Positions 1-8,825 of a stretch of DNA of 64,000 bases are shown one piece after another. Each line of letters starts with the position of its first letter. Position 1 is the first letter of the stretch. The DNA is from Streptomyces canus (lineage in GTDB: Bacteria; Actinomycetota; Actinomycetes; Streptomycetales; Streptomycetaceae). Below the pieces are notes generated by a model, which saw only the letters and a program-made list of their open reading frames with translations, was not told where the DNA came from and made no database searches. The position numbers and the translations under genes were made by a program. Where the stretch lies: contig NZ_JAUSYQ010000002.1 of the NCBI RefSeq assembly GCF_030816965.1, positions 124,001 to 188,000 of the forward strand. The letters run 5' to 3'.

Positions 1-523
1 TCCGACTTCCTCTCCTTGGCCCACCGAACGTCGCGTGCACGTACCGTGTACCCGGCCCCCGACTCAACAGGCATGACGACGCCCTTCCTCGAGTCTGATG
101 ATCAACGCGGACAGAACACAAGAACGACCCCCCGGGACGATGGAGGGGTTCGGAAACCTTCGGCCCATCCGGTCAGGGAACGCGCGGGGCAAGCTGTTGG
201 CGTCCGCGGCCCCGCGCCGAGATGCTCCTCCAAGTGCCCATCGAGCTTGCGGAGAAGAGCAGCGTCGCGACAGGGACTACAGGCTGATGTGGGACTCGAT
301 GAGCGGGTTCGTGCAGTGCGAGACGCGGTCGGTGCGGACGACGGGCATCCTGCGTCCGCCGGAGTAGTGCCCGGTGAACTGCCGAAGGGCCGCTTCCAGC
401 TCGGGCACCTTGAGCTCATCCAAGCGAGGGCGTTCTTCGCCACCGCCTACGCGGGTTCGGCGATCACGAGACCACCGTCAGCACGATCTTGCCTTTTGAT
501 GTGGCCCTGCGCGGCTCGCGTGT
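1..523. other. No supported gene; protein-like minus-strand remnant
   Basis: Long open frames here overlap on both strands and look like GC-bias artefacts. One minus-strand stretch, about 277 to 458, reads as plausible protein (containing ELEAALRQFTGHYSGG) and ends at a TAG, but it has no start codon and I do not recognise it. It may be the 3' end of a decayed gene. Confidence 0.3.
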
Positions 524-1036
524 GTGCGGCCCGCATCGGGGAGCTGGGTAGGTACTGTCCACCCCGACCTGGAGCTCGTCCTGGTCGAGCAGACGCCCGA
601 TCTCGGCGAGCTGGGGGCCGGCCAGGACCGTACGCGCGGTACGGCCCTGGCCCTGCTGCTGTACCTGAGCAAGGCCGGCCGCCTGCGGTCCCGCGTCGTC
701 TCGAACCACCTGAGGGTTACCGGACGGTCCACTCTGCGCCGGACCCTGGCCGGTCTTCTCATGTCCGCCGAGAGCTACCGCACCGCCTGGACCGACCGCG
801 TCGTCCTGATCCCCGAGGACGAACAGCGCCGCACCCACTGGATGTACCACCACCTCACCCTCACGTGGAGCGAGCACTCCGACCCGGTCGCGCTGGAGAA
901 GAAGCTGATCTCCCAGCTACACCCGACGCCGAACGTCGAGCGACCGGACCATGGCGCCTCCCGAGACCGGGTCAAGCAGGCACGAGCCTTCTACTACGCC
1001 AGCGCCGGCCCACGCCCGGACAAGCAGTCGGCGTAG
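524..1036 (+). CDS. GIY-YIG nuclease-family-like protein, N-terminus degenerate
   Basis: The 170-residue product resembles small actinobacterial GIY-YIG proteins. Residues about 45-60 ([14 protein letters not shown]) fall where such proteins have a LLYVGIA-type strand. They are followed by a basic helix rich in Ser, Thr, Leu and Arg, a LTWSEH strand and an [16 protein letters not shown] element containing the usual Glu and Asn-like end. The canonical GIY and YIG tyrosines are not visible and the first 40 residues are low quality. The true start is therefore uncertain, and the gene may be truncated or frameshifted at its 5' end. Its neighbours give no functional hint. The family assignment is by pattern recognition only. 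Confidence 0.45.
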   Translation: MRPASGSWVGTVHPDLELVLVEQTPDLGELGAGQDRTRGTALALLLYLSKAGRLRSRVVSNHLRVTGRSTLRRTLAGLLMSAESYRTAWTDRVVLIPEDEQRRTHWMYHHLTLTWSEHSDPVALEKKLISQLHPTPNVERPDHGASRDRVKQARAFYYASAGPRPDKQSA

Positions 1037-1335
1037 TCCGTTTGTCGCTGACCCGTATGCCTCGGCAGCCGCCCTGCGCGCGGCGACCGACGCCGAGTAC
1101 GGCCGCGCCCGGCCCTTGTGCCGATTCGTCCGAGCCGTGCTCAGCGCCACCGCACTCGCCGGCCCCCGGACCGGTCACCATGCTCACCTCCGACCGCGAG
1201 GAGACCTGACCGTGCTGCGCCACGGGCAGGCCGCCACAATCAAAGTCTGATCACGCCGGCAGAAGAGCCGAGGTCGATCAAGTACCCAGTCCGGCCAGGC
1301 CGTCCACGTGATCGATAAGTGGAGAGCGTCTCAGA

Positions 1336-1773
1336 TCAGTTGGCGCACAGGGTCAGGGTGCGCACCGTGCTCGGCGAGATGCCCGGGTCGGCCGCGATCT
1401 CGGTGTCCGAGAGGTCGTGGAAGTACCGCAGTACCACCACCGTCCGTATCCGCATGGGCAGTTGCTGCGGCGCGCGTCAGCTGGTCCCTGCTGTCGACCT
1501 GTCCGTACTCGTCGCCGCGGGCGGCCCGGTCGGGGCCGTCCGCCTGCAAAGCCGTACGGCGAAAGCGGCGCCAGCGGTCGTTGGCCAGGTTGACCTTGAC
1601 CCGCCGCACATAGGCCTCCGGGGCGTCCTTGCCGGATATCGAGCGCAACTTGCGGCAGGCCCGCTCCAGGTCTCCTGGATCAGATCCTCGGCGGCATCGC
1701 GGTTACCCGTCAGGACGAGGAAGCCCCGCAACAGCGCTGCCGACCGAGCGGCGACGAAACCGTCGAAGTCCAT
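1336..1773 (-). pseudogene. SigE-family ECF sigma factor, multiply frameshifted
   Basis: The start at 1773 follows a good GGAAGGGAGG ribosome site. The first frame reads MDFDGFVAARSAALLRGF then NRDAAEDLIQETW, which is sigma region 2. The sequence then moves to a second frame (KDAPEAYVRRVKVNLANDRW, the region 2/4 linker of SigE-type proteins). It moves again to a third frame, where region 4 reads VVVLRYFHDLSDTEIAADPG and ends at the stop at 1336. At least two indels therefore separate segments that are collinear with an ordinary sigma factor of about 165 residues. No anti-sigma gene is visible beside it. Confidence 0.75.
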
Positions 1774-2031
1774 ATCCACACGCGCCTCCCTTCCTGTCAC
1801 CCCTCCTCGACGGAGACACCCCGGGATCTGCTGCACGTGCGCGATGAGACCTGAGTGACAGCGACAACAGAGTTGCGCGGCACCGCCCCTCCCCCGTCGT
1901 CCGCCATCCTGCGGTGGCACCGAATCTTGGGGCAGGCTTTGCGCGACGCATGCAACTGCGACCCACGCCATCTCTGTCTGACAGGGAGACGGGCCCGTCA
2001 GGGCCGAACAGCGAGAAGACCGGGGCAGTTC

Positions 2032-3018
2032 GTGGGACGGCGCAAGGGCAGCATATGGATCGCATGCGTCACGGGTGTGATGCTGGTGGGCGCGAGCGCC
2101 TGCGGCGGGGGCGGCAGTGACAAGGCGAGCGGGGACGACGCAAAGGCGTCGGGAAAGCCGAGCGCGAGCAGCTCTCCGTCACCGACGACGCCCGCGGGCC
2201 CGCCCATGCTGCTGGAGACGATCACCCCACAGACGGGAACCACGGTCGGCGTGGCCATGCCGATCTCGGTGATCTTCACGAATCCGGTGGCGGCCAAGGC
2301 GCGGGCCACAGTGGAAAAGCACATGAAGGTGAGCGCCTCCCGGACGGTGCCCGGTGCCTGGCACTGGATGGGCGACAAGCGCGCCGACTGGCGCCCGAAG
2401 ACGTACTGGCCCTCCGGTACGACGGTGAAGATCGACGCCGACATGAAGGGTGTCAGCAACGGCAACGGACGCTACGGCGTACACAGCTACACGCACACCT
2501 TCAAGATCGGTGACGACGTGCGCGCGGATGTCTCGGTGACCGGCCACACCATGAAGGTGACCCGGAACGGCGCGCCGGTGCGCACCCTGTCGATCAACGC
2601 GGGCAGCGCCGAGTATCCGACGTGGGACGGCACGATGGCCGTTATCGACAAGCAGGAGAAAGTCCACATGACTTCCTGCAGCGTCGGTATCAGCTGCGAC
2701 AAGGGCAGCCCCAACTACTACGACCTGACGCTGCCTTGGGACATCCACCTCACCCAGTCCGGCACCTACGTCCACTACTCGACCGGCGACCCGAACCCGG
2801 GCAGCGGCAGCGCCCGCGGCTCGCACGGCTGTGTCCACCTGTCCCTGGCGGACGCCAAGTGGTTCTACGGTCAGGTCAAGCAGGGCGACCCCATCACCAT
2901 CACCGGCTCACCCCGCGGCAAGGCCTCGGCCGACAACGGCTACGCCGACTTCAACCTGGGATGGAACCAGTGGCTCGCGGGCAGCGCCTCCGGAGAGGGC
3001 ACGACCGCCGCCCTGTGA
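2032..3018 (+). CDS. Lipoprotein L,D-transpeptidase (YkuD)
   Basis: This 328-residue exported enzyme should cross-link peptidoglycan by 3-3 bonds or attach molecules to it. I chose the GTG at 2032 because it gives a basic n-region (GRRKGS), a hydrophobic core and a lipobox ending LVGASAC, so the mature protein would be lipid-anchored at Cys24. A Ser/Pro-rich linker follows, then an Ig-like domain (LLETITPQTGTTVGVAMPIS onward, about residues 60-160), then the YkuD catalytic domain. The catalytic signature is HYSTGD followed by SHGCVHLS, with His, Ser, His and the nucleophilic Cys present. Length and domain order match actinobacterial Ldt enzymes. The gene looks intact and stands alone between remnants. 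Confidence 0.9.
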   Translation: MGRRKGSIWIACVTGVMLVGASACGGGGSDKASGDDAKASGKPSASSSPSPTTPAGPPMLLETITPQTGTTVGVAMPISVIFTNPVAAKARATVEKHMKVSASRTVPGAWHWMGDKRADWRPKTYWPSGTTVKIDADMKGVSNGNGRYGVHSYTHTFKIGDDVRADVSVTGHTMKVTRNGAPVRTLSINAGSAEYPTWDGTMAVIDKQEKVHMTSCSVGISCDKGSPNYYDLTLPWDIHLTQSGTYVHYSTGDPNPGSGSARGSHGCVHLSLADAKWFYGQVKQGDPITITGSPRGKASADNGYADFNLGWNQWLAGSASGEGTTAAL

Positions 3019-3299
3019 CGCGTCGCCGTGGCGGCATCGGTCAGCGCTTGCCGACTGACGGACGGGCTCCGGACTCTGGTCTTCGCCGACGCGGGGCTGG
3101 TGTCTGCGTTCCAGGGACGGCACCTGGTGGGGGCCGACGTGCCCGCAGGTTGTGGCCAGGGGTGCAGCCGTAGCTCGGATGTCACGCTGCCCGCTCCCTT
3201 GGGGTCGTGGCCATCGGCTGGTCGTTCCGGCAAGGCGGTGGGGCCGACGGGGAGTGCCGCCTGCGCTACCGGGGGCGGCCGGTGACGTACCCGCTGGGA

Positions 3300-3560
3300 G
3301 TGTCGGACAGGCCGACGCGAACCCGTGATGCGCTTGCCGACCGCCTCCGCCTTGCGGCGGCGCTTGCATCCCTCGGGGCCGAGCTTCGCTGCCTTGATGT
3401 TGGCCCGAAGCGTCGTGTACGCGCCGGCAACCCGCTTGATCACATGCTGGGCGGCCTGCGCCCCCGCCCCTCGGGCCTTCAGCTCGCCGTAATACAGCTT
3501 GCGCAGCTCCCGGACCGAGCCAGCTCCCGGATGAGCACGGCACCGTCGCAGGAGCATTCC
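3300..3560 (-). mobile_element. TnpB-type (IS200/IS605, IS1341) remnant
   Basis: The minus frame contains ELRKLYYGELKA, then AQAAQHVIKRVAGAYTTLRA and a basic KRRRKAE stretch. These resemble the N-terminal helical region of actinobacterial TnpB proteins. The RuvC-like catalytic part is missing, because the frame runs into unrelated sequence after about residue 75. This is a short decayed fragment. Confidence 0.55.
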
Positions 3561-3700
3561 GCAGCCATGCGGCGGCGCTTCGCGCCTCCCGGCTCAGGAA
3601 GCAATTCCTCCCGGGGCTGCAGACCCGGGGTTCCTTGCGAGACCAGGCTGAAGGGAGCTCGGTCTTGACGGGCGTCGCGGCCACGTGCCGCAGCGAGCGC

Positions 3701-4039
3701 TCAGAGGTGGCCGTCCAGGAACTTCCGTACCTCGGCGATGGTCATAGGCCCCGTGCCGTGCGCCACCGCCGTTCCCTCCTTCAGCAGGACGTAGGACGGG
3801 GCTCCAGTGATCCCGTATCGCTCGGTTGCGGCCGGACAACGCGTGATGTCGGCGCGGACGACCGTCAGGCGGCCCGTGCAGTCGTCGGCGATACCACCCA
3901 CGACGAGGTCCATCACCCGGCAGGGCCCGATCGCCTTGGGCCATGTCCCGGTGAAGTACGCGAGGACCGGAACTCCGCTCATCCCGAGGATGAAATCGAA
4001 CTCCGCGTCCTCACGGGGTCGGTGAACCCGCTTCGCCAT
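3701..4039 (-). CDS. Thioredoxin-fold protein lacking a CXXC site
   Basis: The 112-residue protein starts at 4039, five bases after an AGGAGC ribosome site. It has the thioredoxin order: a central strand (GVPVLAYFTGTWP), the active-site helix, a second strand (LTVVRADITRCP) and the cis-Pro loop (YGITGAPSYVLLKEG). The active site reads WPKAIGPC instead of WCGPC, so only the second cysteine remains at the expected place. A normal dithiol oxidoreductase role is doubtful. It may be a monothiol, peroxide-sensing or binding variant. There is no signal peptide, so it is cytoplasmic. It has no operon partner. Confidence 0.75.
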   Translation of the reverse strand: MAKRVHRPREDAEFDFILGMSGVPVLAYFTGTWPKAIGPCRVMDLVVGGIADDCTGRLTVVRADITRCPAATERYGITGAPSYVLLKEGTAVAHGTGPMTIAEVRKFLDGHL

Positions 4040-4450
4040 GGAAGCTCCTGCCCTCACGTTCCGTCATTCCCATCCCATCATCCCTCGCGCGGTGTGCCAG
4101 GTCGGCCCGGTCGGTTGTCCGGTTGCCCTGTCGGAAGGGAGGCACGGGGGCACCGCGGAACCACGGTGGTCCCCGGCGCGAGCGGCCCGCCCCCCACCCC
4201 CTGGTGACCCGGCCTGGCCGCCACGCCGGTCACCCAGCTGCAGCCCAGCCGCGGGCCCGTGGGTCAGGTCGTGCCAGGACAGCGCCCTTCACGACAGCGC
4301 GGTGGCGGATACGGCTCGACTGGATCCGGTGGACGATGCGCACCGGCCCGCTCGTCGAGGCGCACGGCGGCCCAGATCACCGACCAAACGCTCGATGAGC
4401 ACGATTCCTGGACCGCTCGCGGACGCGGTCGTGGACGGTCGAAGTTCGCG
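4040..4450. other. No gene seen
   Basis: The stretch between the thioredoxin-like gene and the pucR stop codon has only overlapping GC-artefact frames. I see no convincing coding, RNA or repeat feature. Confidence 0.4.
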
Positions 4451-5590
4451 TCAGCTGACCCGAAGACCGACCGCCAGCGTCAGTTCAAGGACCCGGTGCG
4501 GCGATGCGAGATCCGGAAACAGCTCCCGCAGCTGCGTCATCCGGTACCGGACTGTCTGGGGATGGACGAACAACGCCGCCGCCACCTCGTCCCGCCTGCC
4601 CTGGTGCAGCAGCCACGCCCGCAACGTCTCCTCCAGCCGCCGTGCGGTCGCGACAGGCAAGGTACGCAACGGTGCGAGGGCTCGGGCGCGCAGGTCTGCG
4701 AACGCGTCCACGTCTGCGCTCAGCACCAGCTCGGGCAGGTGGTCATCGGTGTCGCGAATGTCCGAGGAGAGGGAACGCGCGCGTATGGCTCGTGCGTACG
4801 AGGCGGACGCACGAGTCCATGGCCGGGCCGGACCGACCACGGCGGTGCGGTCGGTCAGCTGCCGCAAGAGATGTGATCGGTCGGCATCGGGGACGAGCAG
4901 CACACCGGTGGCGTCCGGCAGATCGTCGAGGACGAGGGTGCTCGGGTCGAGCGCACGGTAGGCAGGCCGGGCCTGGGCGGCGGGCAGCAGGACCGCGGTC
5001 AGCGAAACCGGAGGCTGCCACCCGGCCCGTTGAGCAGAGGCCAGCAGCACGTCCGGGCCCGCGCCGGCGAGGAGGTCGCGGGCCAGGTGTTCCAGGTGGC
5101 GCTCCTGAGCCCGGCCCTGGGCGGCCAGTTCGTCGGCGTGGCCCGCGGCGCTCGCGGCGGAGAGCTCGTCGATGTAGGCGAAGGTCAGCTCGGCGAACTT
5201 GGCGACCTCGGCGGCGGGCAGACCCGCGGGTACGGCACCCGCTGCCAGGCATCGCCAGGCCACGCGGGCGCCGACGCGGTAGGCGCTGAGCAGGGCGTCC
5301 ATCGAACGGCCGTCGCGCACCTCGCCGCGGCCCAGCTCGTAGGCTGCGTCACCGGCGTCGCCGCCCGTGGCGTTCCCGCTCGCGAGGTCCAGGTAGTGCC
5401 CCAGGGCAGTGCGGACGGCTCGGCGGATGGTGGCGCCCATACTGCCCGAAAGGGCGTTGGCGTAGGGAGGGACCTCGTCGATGATCGCCTGGACGACCTC
5501 GTCGGCGGTGGTCTTCAGCGCGGCCCGCAGTGCGGTGACCGTCCTGTCATCCAGGGCCAGTTCGCTTGCCCTCCGGATTGCATGGTTCAT
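4451..5590 (-). CDS. PucR-family transcriptional regulator
   Basis: This is a 379-residue cytoplasmic regulator. The start at 5590 (MNHAIRRASELALDD) is preceded by a GGGAA ribosome site; longer frames upstream overlap the divergent promoter. The N-terminal helical region (residues about 30-170) carries the RsbT-like helical pattern of GGDEF-like PucR proteins. The C-terminus (LLHQGRRDEVAAALFVHPQT then VRYRMTQLRELF) is the PucR C-terminal helix-turn-helix. It is divergent from a ferredoxin reductase and fatty-acid desaturase pair, which it most likely controls through the palindromic sequences in the 85-bp intergenic region. This arrangement recalls lipid-desaturation regulators in other actinobacteria, which is inference. 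Confidence 0.88.
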   Translation of the reverse strand: MNHAIRRASELALDDRTVTALRAALKTTADEVVQAIIDEVPPYANALSGSMGATIRRAVRTALGHYLDLASGNATGGDAGDAAYELGRGEVRDGRSMDALLSAYRVGARVAWRCLAAGAVPAGLPAAEVAKFAELTFAYIDELSAASAAGHADELAAQGRAQERHLEHLARDLLAGAGPDVLLASAQRAGWQPPVSLTAVLLPAAQARPAYRALDPSTLVLDDLPDATGVLLVPDADRSHLLRQLTDRTAVVGPARPWTRASASYARAIRARSLSSDIRDTDDHLPELVLSADVDAFADLRARALAPLRTLPVATARRLEETLRAWLLHQGRRDEVAAALFVHPQTVRYRMTQLRELFPDLASPHRVLELTLAVGLRVS

Positions 5591-5660
5591 ATTTGTTCCC
5601 TGCGAACAATTCAGGCGACCAGATTTACGTCCTGCGGTCAGGACTTTACGCCCTGAGGCA
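5591..5660. promoter_or_regulatory. Divergent operator region between pucR and reductase
   Basis: Three symmetrical elements lie here. TTGTTC at 5593-5598 and GAACAA at 5604-5609 form a perfect 6-bp inverted repeat with a 5-bp spacer, just upstream of the pucR start. TTTACGTCCTG (5624-5634) and TTTACGCCCTG (5645-5655) are direct repeats exactly 21 bp apart, two helical turns. Between them GTCCTG and CAGGAC (5629-5644) form a perfect inverted repeat with a CGGT loop. They fit cooperative binding by the PucR protein and probable autoregulation. Confidence 0.55.
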
Positions 5661-5675
5661 CAGCAAGCTGGAGTC

Positions 5676-6731
5676 ATGACGAGTGCAGCCCTGCGCAGCA
5701 GGGCGTGGAAACTGCTGGAGATGGTCACGACGCCGCTGCTGCCGTCGGACTACCTCGACCTGGTCAGCCCGCTGCGTGCGGGCGCTGACCTGCGGGGGCG
5801 CATCGAAGCCGTGCACCCCGAGACGGGTGACGCCGCGACCATCGTGATCAGGCCGGGACGGGGCTGGCGCGGCCACACAGCCGGTCAGTACGTGCGGATC
5901 GGCGTCGACGTCGACGGGGTGCGCCTGTGGCGTGCCTACTCCCTCACCTCGCCGACAAACCGCCAGGACGGCCGCGTCACGATCACCGTGAAGGCGATCC
6001 CGGACGGCAAGGTCAGCAACCACCTGGTCCGCAGGGCGAAACCGGGCACGCTGATCCAGCTCGACCAGGCGACCGGTGACTTCGTACTGCCACAGGCCAA
6101 GCCCGCCAAGGTGCTCTACCTGACGGCCGGGAGCGGCATCACGCCCGTGATGGGCATGCTGCGCGACACCGAGTTCGACGACGTCGTCATGGTCCACTGC
6201 GCGCCACAGCCGCACGACGTGATCTTCCGCAACGAACTGCACGACCTGGTCGCGGACAAGAAGCTGCGGCTCACCGAGGTGCACACCGACACCGACGGCA
6301 TGCTCGACATCGCCCGCCTCGACGAACTCGTGCCCGACTGGGCCGAGCGCGAGACCTGGGCCTGCGGGCCCGCGGGCCTGCTCGACGCCGCCGAAAAGCA
6401 CTGGAGCGAGCACGGCGTCCCAGAGCGGCTGCACACCGAACGCTTCCGCCCCAGCATCGTCGTCGCCGGCGACGGCGGCGAGGTCACGTTCAGCGCCTCC
6501 GGCAAGACCGTCGACGCGGACGGCGCCACGCCGTTGCTGGACATCGGCGAGGAGGCCGGCGTGCTCATGCCCTCCGGGTGCCGCATGGGCATCTGCTTCG
6601 GCTGCATCACGCCGCTCAAGGCGGGCGCCGTCCGCGACCTGCGCACCGGCGAGATCACCGAGGCCGAGCCGGGCGTCCTCATCCAGACCTGTGTGTCCGC
6701 CGCGGCGGGCCCCTGCGACATCGAACGGTAG
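5676..6731 (+). CDS. Ferredoxin-type oxidoreductase (FAD, NADPH, 2Fe-2S)
   Basis: This 351-residue protein passes electrons from NADPH through FAD to a 2Fe-2S centre and probably supplies the desaturase encoded next. Start ATG 5676 has a GGAG site. The FAD-binding barrel (about 45-145) includes RAYSLTSP. The nucleotide domain includes YLTAGSGITPVMGML and the WACGPAG motif. The C-terminal plant-type ferredoxin domain (about 265-351) has CRMGICFGC (C-x4-C-x2-C) and a final Cys in QTCVS. The order is that of Rv3230c, the reductase partner of mycobacterial DesA3. Its stop lies 8 bp before the desaturase start, so the two form an operon. Regulation by the divergent PucR protein is likely. Confidence 0.9.
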   Translation: MTSAALRSRAWKLLEMVTTPLLPSDYLDLVSPLRAGADLRGRIEAVHPETGDAATIVIRPGRGWRGHTAGQYVRIGVDVDGVRLWRAYSLTSPTNRQDGRVTITVKAIPDGKVSNHLVRRAKPGTLIQLDQATGDFVLPQAKPAKVLYLTAGSGITPVMGMLRDTEFDDVVMVHCAPQPHDVIFRNELHDLVADKKLRLTEVHTDTDGMLDIARLDELVPDWAERETWACGPAGLLDAAEKHWSEHGVPERLHTERFRPSIVVAGDGGEVTFSASGKTVDADGATPLLDIGEEAGVLMPSGCRMGICFGCITPLKAGAVRDLRTGEITEAEPGVLIQTCVSAAAGPCDIER

Positions 6732-6738
6732 GAGCACC

Positions 6739-7857
6739 TTGACCGCCATCGACCCCACCGCCCACCTGACCGCGGAGCAGATCGAGGAGCTAGGCCGCGA
6801 GCTGGACGCGATCCGTGACGAGGTGATCGCCGGCCGCGGCGAGAAAGACGCCGCCTACATCCGTAAGGTCATCTCGGCGCAGCGCAAGCTCGAGCTGGTC
6901 AGCAGGGGCGTGCTGCTGTTCTCGATCTTCCCGCCCGCGTGGCTGCTCGGCACCGCCGGGCTGTCCGTGGCGAAGATCATGGACAACATGGAGATCGGCC
7001 ACAACGTCCTGCACGGCCAGTGGGACTGGATGCGGGACCCGAAGATCCACTCCACCACCTGGGAGTGGGATCACGTCTCGCCGTCCGAGCAGTGGAAGCA
7101 CTCGCACAACGAGCTGCACCACACGTACACCAACGTGATCGGCAAGGACAACGACCTCGGCTACGGCATCATGCGCGTCGACGAGGACCAGAGGTGGCAC
7201 CCGTTCCACCTCGGCCAGCCGCTGTGGAACTTCATCAACGCCTGCTTCTTCGAGTACGGCATCGCAGCGTACGACCTGGAGCTCGGCAAGAACCTGCACA
7301 AGCGCCGCCGCAAGAACCCGGAGTTCCGCGCGCAGGCCAAGGCCGTGGGCCGCAAGATCCGCAAGCAGGTGCTCAAGGACTACGTGATCCACCCGCTGCT
7401 CTCGGGCCCGTCGTTCCTCACCACGCTCGCCGCCACGTTCACCGCGAACCTGGTCCGCAACATCTGGTCCCACTCGGTGATCATGTGCGGGCACTTCCCC
7501 GAGGGCGTGCAGGTCTTCGAGCGCCGGTCGATCAAGGGCGAGACGCGCGGCCAGTGGTACCTGCGCCAGATGATGGGCTCGGCGAACATCAGCGGCAGCA
7601 AGGCCATGCACTTCATGACGGGCAACCTGTCGCACCAGATCGAGCACCACCTGTTCCCGGACCTGCCGAGCAACCGGTACGCCGAGGTCGCGGTGAAGGT
7701 GCGCGCGCTGTTCGAGAAGTACGAGCTGGAGTACGTCACCGGCTCGCTGCCCAAGCAGGTGTTCTCCGCGTGGCACAAGGTCTTCCGGCTCTCGCTGCCG
7801 AACAAGAAGCCCAAGGTCAAGACGCCGGACCGCGAGCAGGAGCTCGTCGCAGCCTGA
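6739..7857 (+). CDS. Membrane fatty-acid desaturase, DesA3-like
   Basis: The 372-residue membrane di-iron enzyme should introduce a double bond into an acyl-CoA or membrane lipid acyl chain. I chose TTG 6739, preceded by GGAG at 6731-6734; there is no good in-frame ATG. The three histidine boxes are present: HNVLH, HNELHHTYTN and HQIEHHLFPD. Hydrophobic segments lie at about 55-80 and 225-250. Sequence, length and pairing with the upstream reductase match the stearoyl-CoA delta-9 desaturase system of mycobacteria, where the reductase is the electron donor. Substrate and position of desaturation are inferred from that family, not shown here. Confidence 0.9.
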   Translation: MTAIDPTAHLTAEQIEELGRELDAIRDEVIAGRGEKDAAYIRKVISAQRKLELVSRGVLLFSIFPPAWLLGTAGLSVAKIMDNMEIGHNVLHGQWDWMRDPKIHSTTWEWDHVSPSEQWKHSHNELHHTYTNVIGKDNDLGYGIMRVDEDQRWHPFHLGQPLWNFINACFFEYGIAAYDLELGKNLHKRRRKNPEFRAQAKAVGRKIRKQVLKDYVIHPLLSGPSFLTTLAATFTANLVRNIWSHSVIMCGHFPEGVQVFERRSIKGETRGQWYLRQMMGSANISGSKAMHFMTGNLSHQIEHHLFPDLPSNRYAEVAVKVRALFEKYELEYVTGSLPKQVFSAWHKVFRLSLPNKKPKVKTPDREQELVAA

Positions 7858-8335
7858 TTCCCGGTATTGGTTCAGATCTTGCGGCCGTACCGGCGGCAGG
7901 CGGCAGACGGCACCGCCGGTTTCGGTGAGATCCGATGGGGACGGTGGGCGACCTCGACGGCAGACCGTACGACACGGGATCCGGGCAGCTCGATGTCCGG
8001 TTGGGCTGCCTGGACGTGCGCCAGGAGCTCAGCACACAGCCCCCGGCGCGGTGTTGTAGTGCGCTGACCTGCCGTGGTCGGGCCGGTAGTCGGCGCGCCG
8101 CCCCTGTCCGCCCCTGCCCTGCCGCCGGGTTGGGCGGGCGAGCCGAAGTTATGGATGGGGTTTCGGTCTGTCCGTTGTCCACTGCGGGCATGGCTCAGGG
8201 CTCTCGGGTGTGAAGGGCCCTGGACCAGTGGTGGTGTCGGTTGGGGGACCGTTAACGAGCGGCGAATCAGGTGCTAGGCGACTCGTGAACCGCTTCCGAG
8301 TGGGGCTGCCGCACGGACAGGCGTGACCGTGGGCC
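7858..8335. other. No gene seen downstream of desaturase
   Basis: About 480 bp carry only low-complexity overlapping frames. I see no recognisable domain, RNA or clear terminator. Confidence 0.4.
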
Positions 8336-8735
8336 TCAGGCCGCTTCGAGGAAGGGGTAGTCGGTGTAGCCCTCGGCGCCCGGGCCGTAAAACAGTTCCG
8401 GCCGCGGCTCGTTCTCCGGGTGGCCGCCTTGCCAGCGCTCGACCAGGTCGGGGTTGGCGATGTGGGCCCGGCCCACGGCCACGGCGTCGGCGTGGTCGGC
8501 CTCGATCTGCTGGAGCGCCTGCTCGCGGGTGGTCTGCCCCCCGAAGGGGCCGTTGTTGACGATCAGCTTGCCGTCGAAGCGCCGCCGCAGCTCCTGTACC
8601 AGGTCGCCGCCCCGCTCGGTGCAGTACGGAGAGGTAGGCCAGGCCCAGCAGGCGCAGCTGGTCGCGCAGGGTGCCGTAGGTGGCCAGGATGTCGTCCCGG
8701 TCGGTCTCGAAGACGTCCCCCCAGACAGTCCGTTC
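8336..8735 (-). pseudogene. Old yellow enzyme (alkene reductase) 3' remnant
   Basis: The C-terminal quarter of an OYE/NemA-type flavin reductase is recognisable. One frame gives LSGGVFETDRDDILATYGTL. After an indel near 8630 the next frame gives KLIVNNGPFGGQTTREQAL, the FMN-phosphate-binding stretch AVAVGRAHIANPDLVERW, and the typical end GYTDYPFLEAA. The N-terminal three quarters, including the substrate-binding His/Asn, are absent. Confidence 0.7.
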
Positions 8736-8825
8736 TCGGCCCAGAGTGACAATAGGTGTCAGGTTCCACCAACAATAGCCACGCTGGGCAAGAGATTGAG
8801 TGCCTCATCTGCTGTGCTTGACTTC

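Noticed and set aside
16..1209. A 397-codon open frame at the left edge
   Set aside because: Composition is Arg/Pro/Ala-rich without domain signals, and it overlaps a better GIY-YIG-like frame. It looks like an artefact of high GC.
4451..5728. The longer start for pucR at 5728
   Set aside because: It would overlap the divergent reductase start and the operator palindromes. ATG 5590 with GGGAA gives the normal family length.
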